Part shown: piece after piece, positions 52,685 to 64,000 of the stretch
How the letters are laid out: every line of letters begins with the position of its first letter
How positions within the stretch are numbered: position 1 is the stretch's first letter
DNA from: Dehalogenimonas alkenigignens
Lineage (GTDB): Bacteria; Chloroflexota; Dehalococcoidia; Dehalococcoidales; Dehalococcoidaceae
Length of the DNA: 64,000 bases
Reading direction: 5' to 3'
NCBI RefSeq assembly: GCF_001466665.1
Contig: NZ_KQ758903.1
Span: 369,684 to 433,683 of the forward strand
Made by a program: the position numbers and the translations under genes
Notes under the pieces: model-generated
Databases searched by the model: none
What the model was told of the DNA's origin: nothing
Seen by the model: the letters and a program-made list of their open reading frames with translations, nothing else

Positions 52685-53493
52685 AACTGGGGCTGGCCCT
52701 GTCCGGAGGCGCCGCCCGCGGCCTGGCCCACGTCGGCGTCATCGGAGTGCTGGAGCGCGAAGGCATCCAGGTTGATATGCTGGCCGGGACGTCCATGGGC
52801 GCCATCGTCGGCGCCGCCTATGCCCGCGGCGCCTCGGCGGCGGAACTCAAAGCCTACGCCCTGGACCTGACCTGGCCCAAGCTGGTGCGCCTGTTCGATT
52901 TCAACCCGTTCAAGACCAGCGGTCTCTCCGGCACCCGCCGCATCCGGGACAAATTGAAAGAGATTATCGGCGACCTGGATTTTTCAGAGCTGAAGCGGCC
53001 GTTTGCCTGCGTCGCCACCGATCTGATTTCCGGCGAAGAAGTGGTTTTCACCCGGGGCAGAGTCCTGGACGCGGTGCTGGCCAGCATGTCCCTGCCGCTG
53101 GTGTTCCGGGTGCCGCGGCTGGGCCGCCGCTACCTGGTGGACGGCGGCCTGTGCGATCCGCTGCCGGTCGGACCGGCGCGCCGTCTGGGAGCCGACAGGG
53201 TTCTGGCGGTGAACGTCCTGAAAAATTTAGGCATACTGCCGCCCCGGCGGGCGGCGTCCAAACGGCGGGTCCCGCCCAACATGTTCCGCGTGGCCGAGCA
53301 GGTGATATACATCGCCTCGGCCCACCTGGCCGAAGCCGGCGCCCGGGACGCCGACGCCGTCATCGAACCGGATATGACCGGCATACATCTGGAGGACTTC
53401 GGACTTGCCGGCGAGGCTATCGCCAGGGGAGAGAAGGCGGCGGAGAATTACCTGGCCCAACTGGTTAGCAAAACTGCCGCCGAAAAGGCATAA
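52681..53493 (+). CDS. Patatin-like phospholipase / RssA-type hydrolase
   Basis: A 270-residue cytoplasmic patatin-fold hydrolase. The oxyanion loop is SGGAARGLAHVG, the nucleophile serine is in GTSMGA, and the catalytic Asp in DGGLCDPLP. I start it at GTG 52681, which overlaps the GNAT stop (GTGA); the much longer ORF upstream in this frame is the shadow of the GNAT gene. Lipid acyl hydrolase activity is inferred from the Ser-Asp dyad. The next ATPase gene starts 12 nt downstream. Confidence 0.92.
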   Translation: MKLGLALSGGAARGLAHVGVIGVLEREGIQVDMLAGTSMGAIVGAAYARGASAAELKAYALDLTWPKLVRLFDFNPFKTSGLSGTRRIRDKLKEIIGDLDFSELKRPFACVATDLISGEEVVFTRGRVLDAVLASMSLPLVFRVPRLGRRYLVDGGLCDPLPVGPARRLGADRVLAVNVLKNLGILPPRRAASKRRVPPNMFRVAEQVIYIASAHLAEAGARDADAVIEPDMTGIHLEDFGLAGEAIARGEKAAENYLAQLVSKTAAEKA

Positions 53494-53505
53494 TATCCTT
53501 TGACC

Positions 53506-54507
<1,002 letters not shown>

Positions 54508-55299
54508 ATGGCCGGGCTGTTCCGCGCCGTTTGGGTCACCGCCTACCGGGAGCTCATCCGCTTCTATTCGGACGGGGCGCGCGTTTTCTCCTCCTTCGCC
54601 ATGCCGGTGCTGTTCCTGTTCGTCCTCGGTTCGGGCTTCTCGCGCACCATCGGCGCGCTGATGCCCGGCGTCGATTTCCTGCAGTTCATGTACCCCGGCA
54701 TCGTCGCCCTGATCGCCTTCCAGACATCCCTCCAGAGCGGCCTCTCCATTGTCTGGGACCGCGAGTTCGGCTTCCTGAAGGAGGTGCTGGTGGCGCCGCT
54801 GCCCCGCCACGGCATCGTCTTCGGCAAGGCGCTGGGGACGGCGGTCATCGCGCTGTTCCAGGGCATGATCCTGCTCATCCTGGCGCCGATAGTCGGCGTG
54901 GAGCTGAGCCTCGGCGCCGTGGCGCAGCTGATGCCGGTGCTGATACTCATTTCGCTGTCGATCTCCGGGCTGGGGCTGCTCATCGCTTCCGGCATGCGCA
55001 GCATGTCGGGCTTCCAGATGGCCACCCAACTGGTGGTCTTCCCCACCATGTTCGCCTCCGGGGCGTTCTTCCCGCTCAACAACGTGCCGGGCTGGCTGGC
55101 CGCCCTGGCCAAAATCAACCCCCTGACCTACGGCGTAGATGCCGTCCGCCACCTGCTGCTGGGCAGCGAGGCCGCCGCCGCCTTCGGCGTCCGCCTGTTC
55201 GGCAGGAGCCTCAGCTTCAGTCAGGACCTGGTGATCATCGCCGGCATCGGTTTGGTCTTCATCAGTCTGGCGGCGCTGTCCTTCGGCCGCCGGGACTGA
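54508..55299 (+). CDS. ABC-2 exporter permease (DrrB family)
   Basis: 263 residues with six membrane helices: a first helix near 30-50, then helices between about 60 and 250. ABC-2 features include LIAFQTSLQSGLSIVWDREFGFLKEVLVAPLPR (coupling helix region) and the MSGFQMATQLVVFPTMFASGAFFPLNNVPGWLA block. No gap separates it from the DrrA-like ATPase, so the two form one transporter. It differs from the NatAB-type exporter at 41385 in size and layout. Confidence 0.93.
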   Translation: MAGLFRAVWVTAYRELIRFYSDGARVFSSFAMPVLFLFVLGSGFSRTIGALMPGVDFLQFMYPGIVALIAFQTSLQSGLSIVWDREFGFLKEVLVAPLPRHGIVFGKALGTAVIALFQGMILLILAPIVGVELSLGAVAQLMPVLILISLSISGLGLLIASGMRSMSGFQMATQLVVFPTMFASGAFFPLNNVPGWLAALAKINPLTYGVDAVRHLLLGSEAAAAFGVRLFGRSLSFSQDLVIIAGIGLVFISLAALSFGRRD

Positions 55300-55356
55300 G
55301 ACTTGGGGTTCAGCTGTGCCGGACAGCACAAATATTATCCGGGGGGTGAGCCATCG

Positions 55357-55563
55357 ATGATCAGCGCGCGCAACCAATTCGAAGGCAAAATCAAGAGCCT
55401 CAAACTGGGCGCGGTCATGGCTGAGGTCATCATCGATGTAAATGGCATGGAGATCGTCAGCTTGATCTCCCGCACCTCCGCCGCCTCGATGGATTTATAG
55501 TTCGGCGCCGCGGTGACCGCCATCGTCAAGTCCACCGATGTCATGGTCGCCAGGGAGAAGTAA
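55357..55563 (+). pseudogene. Molbindin (Mop/TOBE) gene interrupted by an amber codon
   Basis: The frame encodes a molybdate/tungstate-binding Mop domain of 68 codons: ISARNQFEGKIKSLKLGAVMAEVIIDV, then ISRTSAASMDL, a TAG at 55498-55500, then FGAAVTAIVKSTDVMVAREK and TAA. Family members read ...LGLKVG..V.AVIKASSVM, so TAG replaces the Lys position and both sides are in the same frame. It has an intact SD (GGGGGGTGAG). Either it is a recent pseudogene or the codon is read through. The 47-residue product would lack the last strands. Confidence 0.85.
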
Positions 55564-55587
55564 TCCTCCGGCCGGGCCCGGTTGCCG

Positions 55588-55616
55588 TTGCGGCACCGGC
55601 CGGCGGTTGTTACAAT
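55588..55616 (+). promoter_or_regulatory. Promoter of the amidohydrolase gene
   Basis: TTGCGG (55588-55593), a 17-nt spacer and TACAAT (55611-55616), ending 6 nt before the GTG start codon. This implies a leaderless transcript. Confidence 0.6.
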
Positions 55617-55622
55617 CCAGGC

Positions 55623-56462
55623 GTGATCATTGATTTCCACAGCCACATCTTCCCGCCGCCGCTTATTGCCGCGCGGGATAAATACCTGTCCGATCCCTGC
55701 TTCCGGCTGCTGTACTCCAGTCACAAAGCCCGCCTGGCCGCCGCCGATGATCTTATCTCCGAAATGGACGCATCCGGCGTCAATAAAGCCGTCATCCAGA
55801 ACATCGGCTGGGCTTCTCATGACCTGTGCGTCCGCACCAACGACTACCTGCTGGAAGCGGCCGCCAGATTCCCCGCCCGGCTCATCCCCTTCATCGCCGT
55901 CCAGCCGCTGGCCGGGACGAAAGCCCTCGGTGAGATCGAGCGCTGCGCCGCCGCGGGCGCCCGCGGTGTCGGCGAATTGCGGCCGGATGTCCAGGGTTTC
56001 GGTCTCGGCGATGATCGAGTCATCAAACCCTTCGTCGAAACCGTGGCCGGGAATAACCTGGTGCTGCTGCTGCACGCCGACGAGCCGGCCGGCTACGCCT
56101 ATCCCGGCAAGGGCGCCGTGACGCCCGGCGTGCTCTACCCCTTCATCGCCGCCAACCCGGACTTGAAGCTGGCGCTGGCCCACTGGGGCGGCGGCTTACC
56201 GTTCTACGCCCTGATGCCGGAGGTCGGGGCGGCGCTCAAAAACACCTGGTTCGACAGCGCCGCCACGCCCTACCTTTACCGGCCGGAGGTATACGAACGC
56301 GCCGCCGATCTGGTCGGGGAGAACAGAATCCTTTTCGGCTCGGACTGGCCGCTCTTGGGCCAGCGTCGCTGCCTGGATGAGTTGAAGGCGCTTAATCTGT
56401 CGACCCAGACGCTCAACGCCATCCTGGGCGGCAATGCCGCCGCCCTGCTGGGGCTGGAATGA
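55623..56462 (+). CDS. Amidohydrolase family metal-dependent hydrolase
   Basis: A 279-residue TIM-barrel of the amidohydrolase-2 type: the metal motif DFHSHIF (Asp4, His6, His8), GARGVGELRP, LLHADEPAGY, LALAHWGGGLPF and the C-terminal FGSDWPLL with the catalytic Asp. Relatives are decarboxylases or hydrolases of aromatic and other small substrates. The substrate is unknown. The start is GTG 55623, with no SD. The stop overlaps thpR by 4 nt (ATGA). Confidence 0.9.
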   Translation: MIIDFHSHIFPPPLIAARDKYLSDPCFRLLYSSHKARLAAADDLISEMDASGVNKAVIQNIGWASHDLCVRTNDYLLEAAARFPARLIPFIAVQPLAGTKALGEIERCAAAGARGVGELRPDVQGFGLGDDRVIKPFVETVAGNNLVLLLHADEPAGYAYPGKGAVTPGVLYPFIAANPDLKLALAHWGGGLPFYALMPEVGAALKNTWFDSAATPYLYRPEVYERAADLVGENRILFGSDWPLLGQRRCLDELKALNLSTQTLNAILGGNAAALLGLE

Positions 56463-57070
56463 CTGAAGCGCTTTCAATCCGCGCCTTCATCGCCATCGAG
56501 CTGCCGGAAGCGGTTAAACAGGAACTCGCGGCTCTGCAGCGCGGCCTGGCCGTGGAGCCGGCGGCGGGTATCAAATGGGTGTCCCCCGGCGGCATTCACC
56601 TGACGCTCAAATTCCTGGGTCAGGCGGCGCCGGGCAAGATCGAAGCCGTTGGGGCGGCGCTGGCCGCGGCTGTCGAGGCGGTCCCCGCCTTCGAACTGGG
56701 GCTTTCCGGGCTTGGCGCTTTCCCCAACCTGCGGCGGATGAACGTCGTCTGGTGCGGCCTGTCCGGCGGCCTGGATCGTCTGGCCGAGCTGCAGCGGGCA
56801 GTTGAAGCCAGAGTGTCGGTGCTGGATTTCCCGGCTGAAAACAGGGCTTTTTCACCCCACCTTACCCTGGCCCGCCTGCGCGATGACGTTGCCCCGGAAG
56901 CGCGGCTGGCGCTGGCCAAAAAGCTGGCCGCCACGACATTCGAGCCAGGCTTGAAGATCCCCGTCGTTGAGGTCAGCCTGATGCAGAGTACCCTGCTGCC
57001 CCGGGGCGCCGAATACCGCCGGCTGGCCTCTTTCCCCCTGGCCGGGCCCGGCAAGCGGCGGGGGCAATGA
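56459..57070 (+). CDS. thpR: RNA 2',3'-cyclic phosphodiesterase (LigT/ThpR)
   Basis: A 203-residue 2H phosphoesterase. The two HxTL motifs are HLTLKFLG (near 43-50) and HLTLARLR (near 133-140), and the N-terminal IRAFIAIELPEAVKQEL is typical. It hydrolyses 2',3'-cyclic RNA ends to 2'-phosphates and shows reverse ligase activity in vitro. It overlaps the amidohydrolase and the next unknown gene by 4 nt each (ATGA), so the three are translationally linked. Confidence 0.93.
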   Translation: MTEALSIRAFIAIELPEAVKQELAALQRGLAVEPAAGIKWVSPGGIHLTLKFLGQAAPGKIEAVGAALAAAVEAVPAFELGLSGLGAFPNLRRMNVVWCGLSGGLDRLAELQRAVEARVSVLDFPAENRAFSPHLTLARLRDDVAPEARLALAKKLAATTFEPGLKIPVVEVSLMQSTLLPRGAEYRRLASFPLAGPGKRRGQ

Positions 57071-57855
57071 ATACCTCCGCGGCAGCCGGTTCGGGGCACG
57101 TCGCTATTGAGCCGCCGCCGGATTTGAATCCGGAACTCATCGCCCGGGCGGCGGCGGTCCTGGACCGGGCGCCCTGTGACGCCCGGCTGCTGCTGGCCGG
57201 CAGAGTCCCGAAGCTCATCGCCCATTTCGACAATTTTACCCGGGCGGAGGCCGTCGCCGGGCATCTCCGCGCCGCCGGCTTGACGGCGCTGGCATTTGAT
57301 GACCTGTCGCTCAAATGCCAACAGCCGGTTTTCATGGCCAGGGAGATTGATTTTACCGCCGGGGAACTGGTTTTTACCGGGGACGCCGGGCTGCGGCGGG
57401 TGATGGAAAAAGAGAAGGTGTTTCTCATTATCGAAGGCGTCGGCCGCCGCGCCGAAAGAGTCGAGACCGCGGTCCAGAAAACCCGGTTTTCCCCGGGCGC
57501 GACGATTCTCGCCGGGGGCATCCCGATCTGGCGCACCCGGACCGAGACCTCAAGTTCCGAGTCGGTCACCGCCGAGCCCTTCATCCGCCTTTACGAGGCT
57601 TCGCCCCGGGCGCCGCCGGTTGCCGTCAGCCGGGACGCGTTAAAAAGCTTCGCTTTCCTCGGCGGCGGCATTGCCGGGTCTTCGACGGTCAACCTGCGGA
57701 AAACAGCCGAACTGCTGCGGTCGGAATGCCCGCAGGCGGGATATGACAGCCGCCTGTCCAAACCGGCCGCGGCCGTAAGCTACACCGGGCGCCCGAAAGA
57801 GGACCTGGAGCTTAACTGCCGTCTCATTTTCCTGTTCCGCGCGGCGCAGGCTTAG
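57067..57855 (+). CDS. Uncharacterised 262-residue protein downstream of thpR
   Basis: I do not recognise it. There is no signal peptide and no long hydrophobic helix. An N-terminal alpha/beta part (LIAHFDNFTRAEAVAGHLRAAGLTALAFDD) resembles a ferredoxin-like strand-helix-strand of the SPOR or ACT size. A central strand-rich part follows (LVFTGDAGLRRVMEKEKVFLIIEG), then a Ser/Thr-rich linker and a C-terminal part with SFAFLGGGIAGSSTVNLRKTAELLRSECP. It starts within thpR (ATGA). The stop TAG interlocks with the TAA of the convergent gene. RNA-related function is only a guess from the neighbour. Confidence 0.7.
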   Translation: MNTSAAAGSGHVAIEPPPDLNPELIARAAAVLDRAPCDARLLLAGRVPKLIAHFDNFTRAEAVAGHLRAAGLTALAFDDLSLKCQQPVFMAREIDFTAGELVFTGDAGLRRVMEKEKVFLIIEGVGRRAERVETAVQKTRFSPGATILAGGIPIWRTRTETSSSESVTAEPFIRLYEASPRAPPVAVSRDALKSFAFLGGGIAGSSTVNLRKTAELLRSECPQAGYDSRLSKPAAAVSYTGRPKEDLELNCRLIFLFRAAQA

Positions 57856-58544
57856 CTTCTGACGGAACCGACCCTGACATGGCGCCAGGCAACGACGGTG
57901 ACCGCCGCGGTCAGCGACAGGATGATGACATCGACGAAGACCATGGCGTCGCGCCAGAAGCCGCCGGGAAACAGCATGATCAGATAGTCAGTGGCCGGAT
58001 TCAACAGCCAGAAGTCGTTGACGAAGCTGACCATGTGGAACTGGACGAAGAAGGCGTCGAAATCGACGATGGCGATGACCGCCCTGGAGATGACGATCCC
58101 GAGCGCCAGCATTCCGCCCCAGAAAAGCGGCGCCGCCAGCCGCTGCGGCTCGCGGCGCCGGACCATGATGGCCGACACGGCTGCGGCATAAGCCAGGCTC
58201 AAAGCTAAAACCCAGTAATCGAGCCGGATCAGTCCTTTGACGTCATAGAGGTGGACGATCTCCCGGTCGTTGAACAGGGCGAACGGGCGGCCGTCTTTTT
58301 CGACGGTGAGGTCGATGAACTCGGCGCCGGAGTTGAAGTAATCGATGAGGCCCCGGGCCGCCTTCGATAGTTCGGCTTCTGATAACCCCGTAGTCCGGCC
58401 GACGTCGTAGCGGTCGAAGCCGTACTCGTACAGCGGCTGGAAATTGACGGCGAAGGCGATGACGGCGCCGGTGATTAACAGCGGCACCGCCGGCACCAGG
58501 CCCCAGGCCGCCGCCCTGAGAGCCAGCCGGCCGAGTTTATTCAT
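57852..58544 (-). CDS. TIGR01906 (DUF1461) integral membrane protein
   Basis: A 230-residue membrane protein with a helix near the N-terminus (about 10-32), an extracytoplasmic loop with YDVGRTTGLSEAELSKAARGLIDYFNSG and HLYDVKGLI, then four helices. This layout and these motifs are those of TIGR01906. The function is unknown. I start it at ATG 58544, overlapping the upstream DUF2007-like gene by 8 nt; the longer ORF to 58706 is that gene in another frame. Confidence 0.88.
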   Translation of the reverse strand: MNKLGRLALRAAAWGLVPAVPLLITGAVIAFAVNFQPLYEYGFDRYDVGRTTGLSEAELSKAARGLIDYFNSGAEFIDLTVEKDGRPFALFNDREIVHLYDVKGLIRLDYWVLALSLAYAAAVSAIMVRRREPQRLAAPLFWGGMLALGIVISRAVIAIVDFDAFFVQFHMVSFVNDFWLLNPATDYLIMLFPGGFWRDAMVFVDVIILSLTAAVTVVAWRHVRVGSVRS

Positions 58545-58771
58545 CCGGATTTTCAGGCTGCTCGTCGGCCGGCTCGATCTCTTCCAGCAGCCTTTTGGCC
58601 TCTTCCAAGCGGTCTTCCGGCACCATGACGCTGGCCGGCAGGATGGCCGAGGCGACCAGAAAAGTCGCCGCTTCCGACTCCCGGACGAAAGCCGGTATGC
58701 CGGCATCGATCAGGATATCCCGCCACAGGGTAGCGGCGAATTCATTGGGCGCCGAAGCCGCGGCGGCCCAT

Positions 58772-58782
<11 letters not shown>
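58537..58782 (-). CDS. DUF2007-like small protein
   Basis: An 81-residue cytoplasmic protein: TLWRDILIDAGIPAFVRESEA, a short strand, then SVMVPEDRLEEAKRLLEEIE. This is the fold and pattern of DUF2007 (putative signal-transducing, GlnB-like ferredoxin fold). The acidic C-terminal tail is probably disordered. It overlaps dnaE by 11 nt and the TIGR01906 gene by 8 nt, so the three are one operon with tight coupling. Confidence 0.75.
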
Positions 58783-62416
<3,634 letters not shown>

Positions 62417-62432
62417 CGGAAACTCGGCGCCC

Positions 62433-62441
62433 ATTATACCA
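62433..62441 (-). promoter_or_regulatory. dnaE: Extended -10 promoter of dnaE
   Basis: TGGTATAAT reads on the minus strand, with TATAAT ending 16 nt before the ATG. It is back to back with the radC promoter. No clear -35 box is seen. Confidence 0.5.
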
Positions 62442-62501
62442 TCGGCGGCGGGACGCGTCCCGCCCGACGGGCAGATCTCCAGCTTCCGCGGTCTAAAAAT
62501 T

Positions 62502-62530
62502 TTGTTGCCGCGTACAAAAAGTGGTATAAG
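62502..62530 (+). promoter_or_regulatory. radC: Promoter of radC
   Basis: TTGTTG (62502-62507), a 17-nt spacer and TATAAG (62525-62530), ending 10 nt before the ATG. The leader would be about 3 nt. Confidence 0.5.
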
Positions 62531-62540
62531 TTCCGCAGCT

Positions 62541-63269
62541 ATGGGCGACGATAAAAACAGCCGCGGCGACGGCCACCGCGGCCGGCTGCGGGAACGGTTC
62601 AAAAAGGGCGGCCTATCCGCCCTGGCCGACTACGAGGCCGTTGAACTGCTGCTGACCCTCGGCCAGCCCCGCAGCGACTGCAAACCAGCCGCCAAGGAAG
62701 CCCTCAAGCGTTTCAAGACACTCCGGGGCGTCCTTGAGGCATCGCCCGAGGAATTACAGCAGGTCCCGGGCATCGGGCCCAATAACTGCGTCGCCATCCG
62801 CCTCATCGCCGAGGTCTCTCGGGAATTACTGAAAGAGAAAGCCGTCGGCGAGCCCTGCGTCGGCGCGCCGGAGCAGGTGCTGGACTACCTGAACGCCTCG
62901 ATGGGCGGCCTTAAAAAAGAGGTCTTCAAGGTCATCTACCTGGACAACCAGAACCGCGTCATCGAGGCGGCCGACATGTTCCACGGCACGGTCAACGCTT
63001 CCGCGGTGTGGGTGCGGGAGGTCATCGAGGGGGCGCTCAAGCGGCAGGCGGCGGCTATGATCTTCGTCCACAACCACCCGTCAGGGTCGACGACCCCCAG
63101 CCCTCAGGACCGTGACATCACCCGCGACCTGGTGCTGGCGGCCTCGGCGGTGGGCATCCGCGCGTTGGACCACATCATCGTCGGCGGCGACAAGCACTAC
63201 AGCATGGCCGCCGAAGGCATTTTCGACCGCTATGTTGCGGAGTTCCAGGGGCTGCGGGGTCGGCGGTAA
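62541..63269 (+). CDS. radC: RadC family JAB-domain protein
   Basis: 242 residues from ATG 62541. An N-terminal helix-hairpin-helix region (about 25-95; RLRERFKKGGLSALADYEAVELLLTL, then QQVPGIGPNNCVAIRLI) precedes a C-terminal JAB1/MPN-like domain. That domain has the metal motif HNHPSGSTTPSPQD (EVIEGALKR...FVHNHPSG) and the ending IGVRALDHIIVGG-type block. The DNA-repair role once given to RadC is doubtful; biochemical activity is unknown. It is divergent from dnaE. Confidence 0.93.
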   Translation: MGDDKNSRGDGHRGRLRERFKKGGLSALADYEAVELLLTLGQPRSDCKPAAKEALKRFKTLRGVLEASPEELQQVPGIGPNNCVAIRLIAEVSRELLKEKAVGEPCVGAPEQVLDYLNASMGGLKKEVFKVIYLDNQNRVIEAADMFHGTVNASAVWVREVIEGALKRQAAAMIFVHNHPSGSTTPSPQDRDITRDLVLAASAVGIRALDHIIVGGDKHYSMAAEGIFDRYVAEFQGLRGRR

Positions 63270-63309
63270 CTGCCTCCTCCTTTGTAACAGGGGGAGAGGG
63301 GCCGAATAA

Positions 63310-63338
63310 TTGAACGCTTGCCCAATGAGTGGCATAAT
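63310..63338 (+). promoter_or_regulatory. Promoter of the YmdB-type gene
   Basis: TTGAAC (63310-63315), a 17-nt spacer and CATAAT (63333-63338). The leader is about 40 nt and carries the SD AAGGA before ATG 63384. Confidence 0.6.
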
Positions 63339-63383
63339 AGAGCGTTTTCGGATACTATCCGTAGAGGGCGTTTTTAAGGACTC

Positions 63384-64000
63384 ATGAAGATTCTGGCCAT
63401 CGGCGATATCATCGGCAAGCCCGGGCGGCGGGCGGTCAAAGAACTGCTGCCGGCCTTGAAGCTGGGGCTGGGGATAGACTTCGTCATCGCCAACGGCGAG
63501 AACGCCGCCGGCGGCAAGGGGCTGACCCCGGAGACCGCCGAGGAACTATTTTCCTGCGGCGTCGACGTCATCACCTCCGGCAACCATATCTGGGCGCAGC
63601 AGGAGATTTACCCGATGCTGGAAGGCTCCGCCCCGGTGCTGCGGCCATTGAACTACCCGCCGGGAGTGCCGGGCAAGGGATTCGTCACCGTCAAGGGGGT
63701 GATGGTGGTCAGCCTGATGGGCCGGACCTTTATCAATACCATTGACTGCCCCTTCCGCGCCATGGATGCCCTCCTGTCAAGCCTTGACAGGAAGCCGGGC
63801 CACATCATCGTTGACTTCCACGCCGAGGCCACCTCGGAGAAGCAGGCCATGGGCTGGCACCTGGACGGCAAAGTGTCCGCCGTGGTCGGCACCCACACCC
63901 ACGTCGGCACCGTCGACGCCCGCGTCCTGCCCGGCGGCACCGCCTGCGTCTCCGATATCGGTATGGTCGGGCCGTGGCACTCCATCATCGGCGATGACAA
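63384..64000 (+). CDS. YmdB family metallophosphoesterase (3' end outside window)
   Basis: At least 205 residues, cut by the window end. The calcineurin-like di-metal site is complete: ILAIGDIIGKPGR (Asp8), IANGENAAGG (Asn/Glu), SGNHIW, VDFHAEATSEKQAMGW, VVGTHTHVGT and a following SDIGMVGP. This matches the YmdB/TIGR00282 family, shown in Bacillus to hydrolyse 2',3'-cAMP and to affect RNA turnover with RNase Y. rny often lies next to ymdB, but that region is beyond the window. The SD is AAGGA. Confidence 0.93.
   Translation, partial: MKILAIGDIIGKPGRRAVKELLPALKLGLGIDFVIANGENAAGGKGLTPETAEELFSCGVDVITSGNHIWAQQEIYPMLEGSAPVLRPLNYPPGVPGKGFVTVKGVMVVSLMGRTFINTIDCPFRAMDALLSSLDRKPGHIIVDFHAEATSEKQAMGWHLDGKVSAVVGTHTHVGTVDARVLPGGTACVSDIGMVGPWHSIIGDD

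Noticed and set aside
55498-55500. Pyrrolysine encoding at the amber codon in the molbindin gene
   Set aside because: There is no PYLIS-like element or pyl genes in the window, and the family does not need a special residue there. A simple nonsense mutation is more likely.
63279-63303. A second copy of the CCTCTCCC hairpin after radC
   Set aside because: CTCCTCCTTTG...CAGGGGGAGAGG looks related to the hairpin at 2994-3019, but the arms pair poorly and no T-run follows. I did not call it a repeat or a terminator.

Overview
The window reads as a stretch of bacterial chromosome of moderately high GC content, with dense, often overlapping genes. It holds no insertion sequences, no CRISPR array and no prophage. 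The gene content points to the Chloroflexota class Dehalococcoidia, and within it a Dehalogenimonas-like organism: a secreted Asp-box (BNR) protein of the S-layer-candidate type, a complete hypABFCDE set for [NiFe]-hydrogenase maturation, an HspR/DnaJ/Clp operon, a CIRCE-controlled groESL, an ArsM-type methyltransferase with a cysteine-rich AbrB partner, and small TIGR01906 and DUF2344 families. This assignment is inference from gene families, not from a marker gene search.

Layout. 1-2527 (minus): the start of a large secreted Asp-box protein with a long structured leader. 3026-6742 (minus): pyrG, small transaldolase, rho, from a consensus promoter. 6944-10700 (minus): dnaJ/cbpA, hspR, clp. 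10966-14655 (plus): purM, purH, nicotinate phosphoribosyltransferase. 15349-16447 (plus): AbrB-like protein and ArsM. 16444-20633 (minus): tilS, histidine phosphatase, DUF2344 protein, CNNM/CBS membrane protein. 20752-26422 (minus): hypA to hypE. 26611-28540 (minus): groES-groEL. 28805-33724: tsaD, an M16 peptidase, a cyclotransferase-like protein, an unknown two-lobed protein, MarC and a 46-residue zinc ribbon. 33840-37422 (plus): two TetR regulators and an MMPL exporter. 37476-37856: four tRNA genes (Trp, Leu, Gly, Cys), with a fifth (Leu-UAA) on the minus strand at 39651. 37893-43501: small membrane proteins, an HTH protein, a lipoprotein, a hemolysin III protein, ribosomal protein L25 and an ABC-2 exporter. 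43502-43986: a gene-poor stretch with repeats and an orphan promoter. 43987-47377: a YdeI-like protein, metF, LysE, YajQ and an MBL hydrolase. 47506-51655: a nurA...herA DNA-end-processing locus with three interleaved genes. 51711-57855: a membrane protein, GNAT, patatin, a second ABC exporter, a broken molbindin gene, an amidohydrolase, thpR and an unknown. 57852-62416 (minus): dnaE with two small overlapping genes downstream. 62541-64000 (plus): radC and the start of a YmdB-type phosphodiesterase.

Themes across the window. Initiation is unusual. At least six genes place their start codon only 6-7 nt after a clear -10 box, which implies leaderless mRNAs. Two genes (purM and the hemolysin III gene) have a good Shine-Dalgarno followed by AUC where the start codon should be. 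Heat shock appears to be under two systems: a CIRCE variant at groES, and HspR in the dnaJ-clp operon with a perfect palindrome over its -10 box. A molbindin gene is broken by an in-frame amber codon. Two copies of a repeat share flanks but carry different hairpin cores. I find no overtly new defence or conflict system. The best candidates for undescribed biology are the AUC starts, the structured leader of the surface-protein gene, the internally duplicated 332-residue protein, the orphan promoter near 43.8 kb, and the proteins between NurA and HerA.
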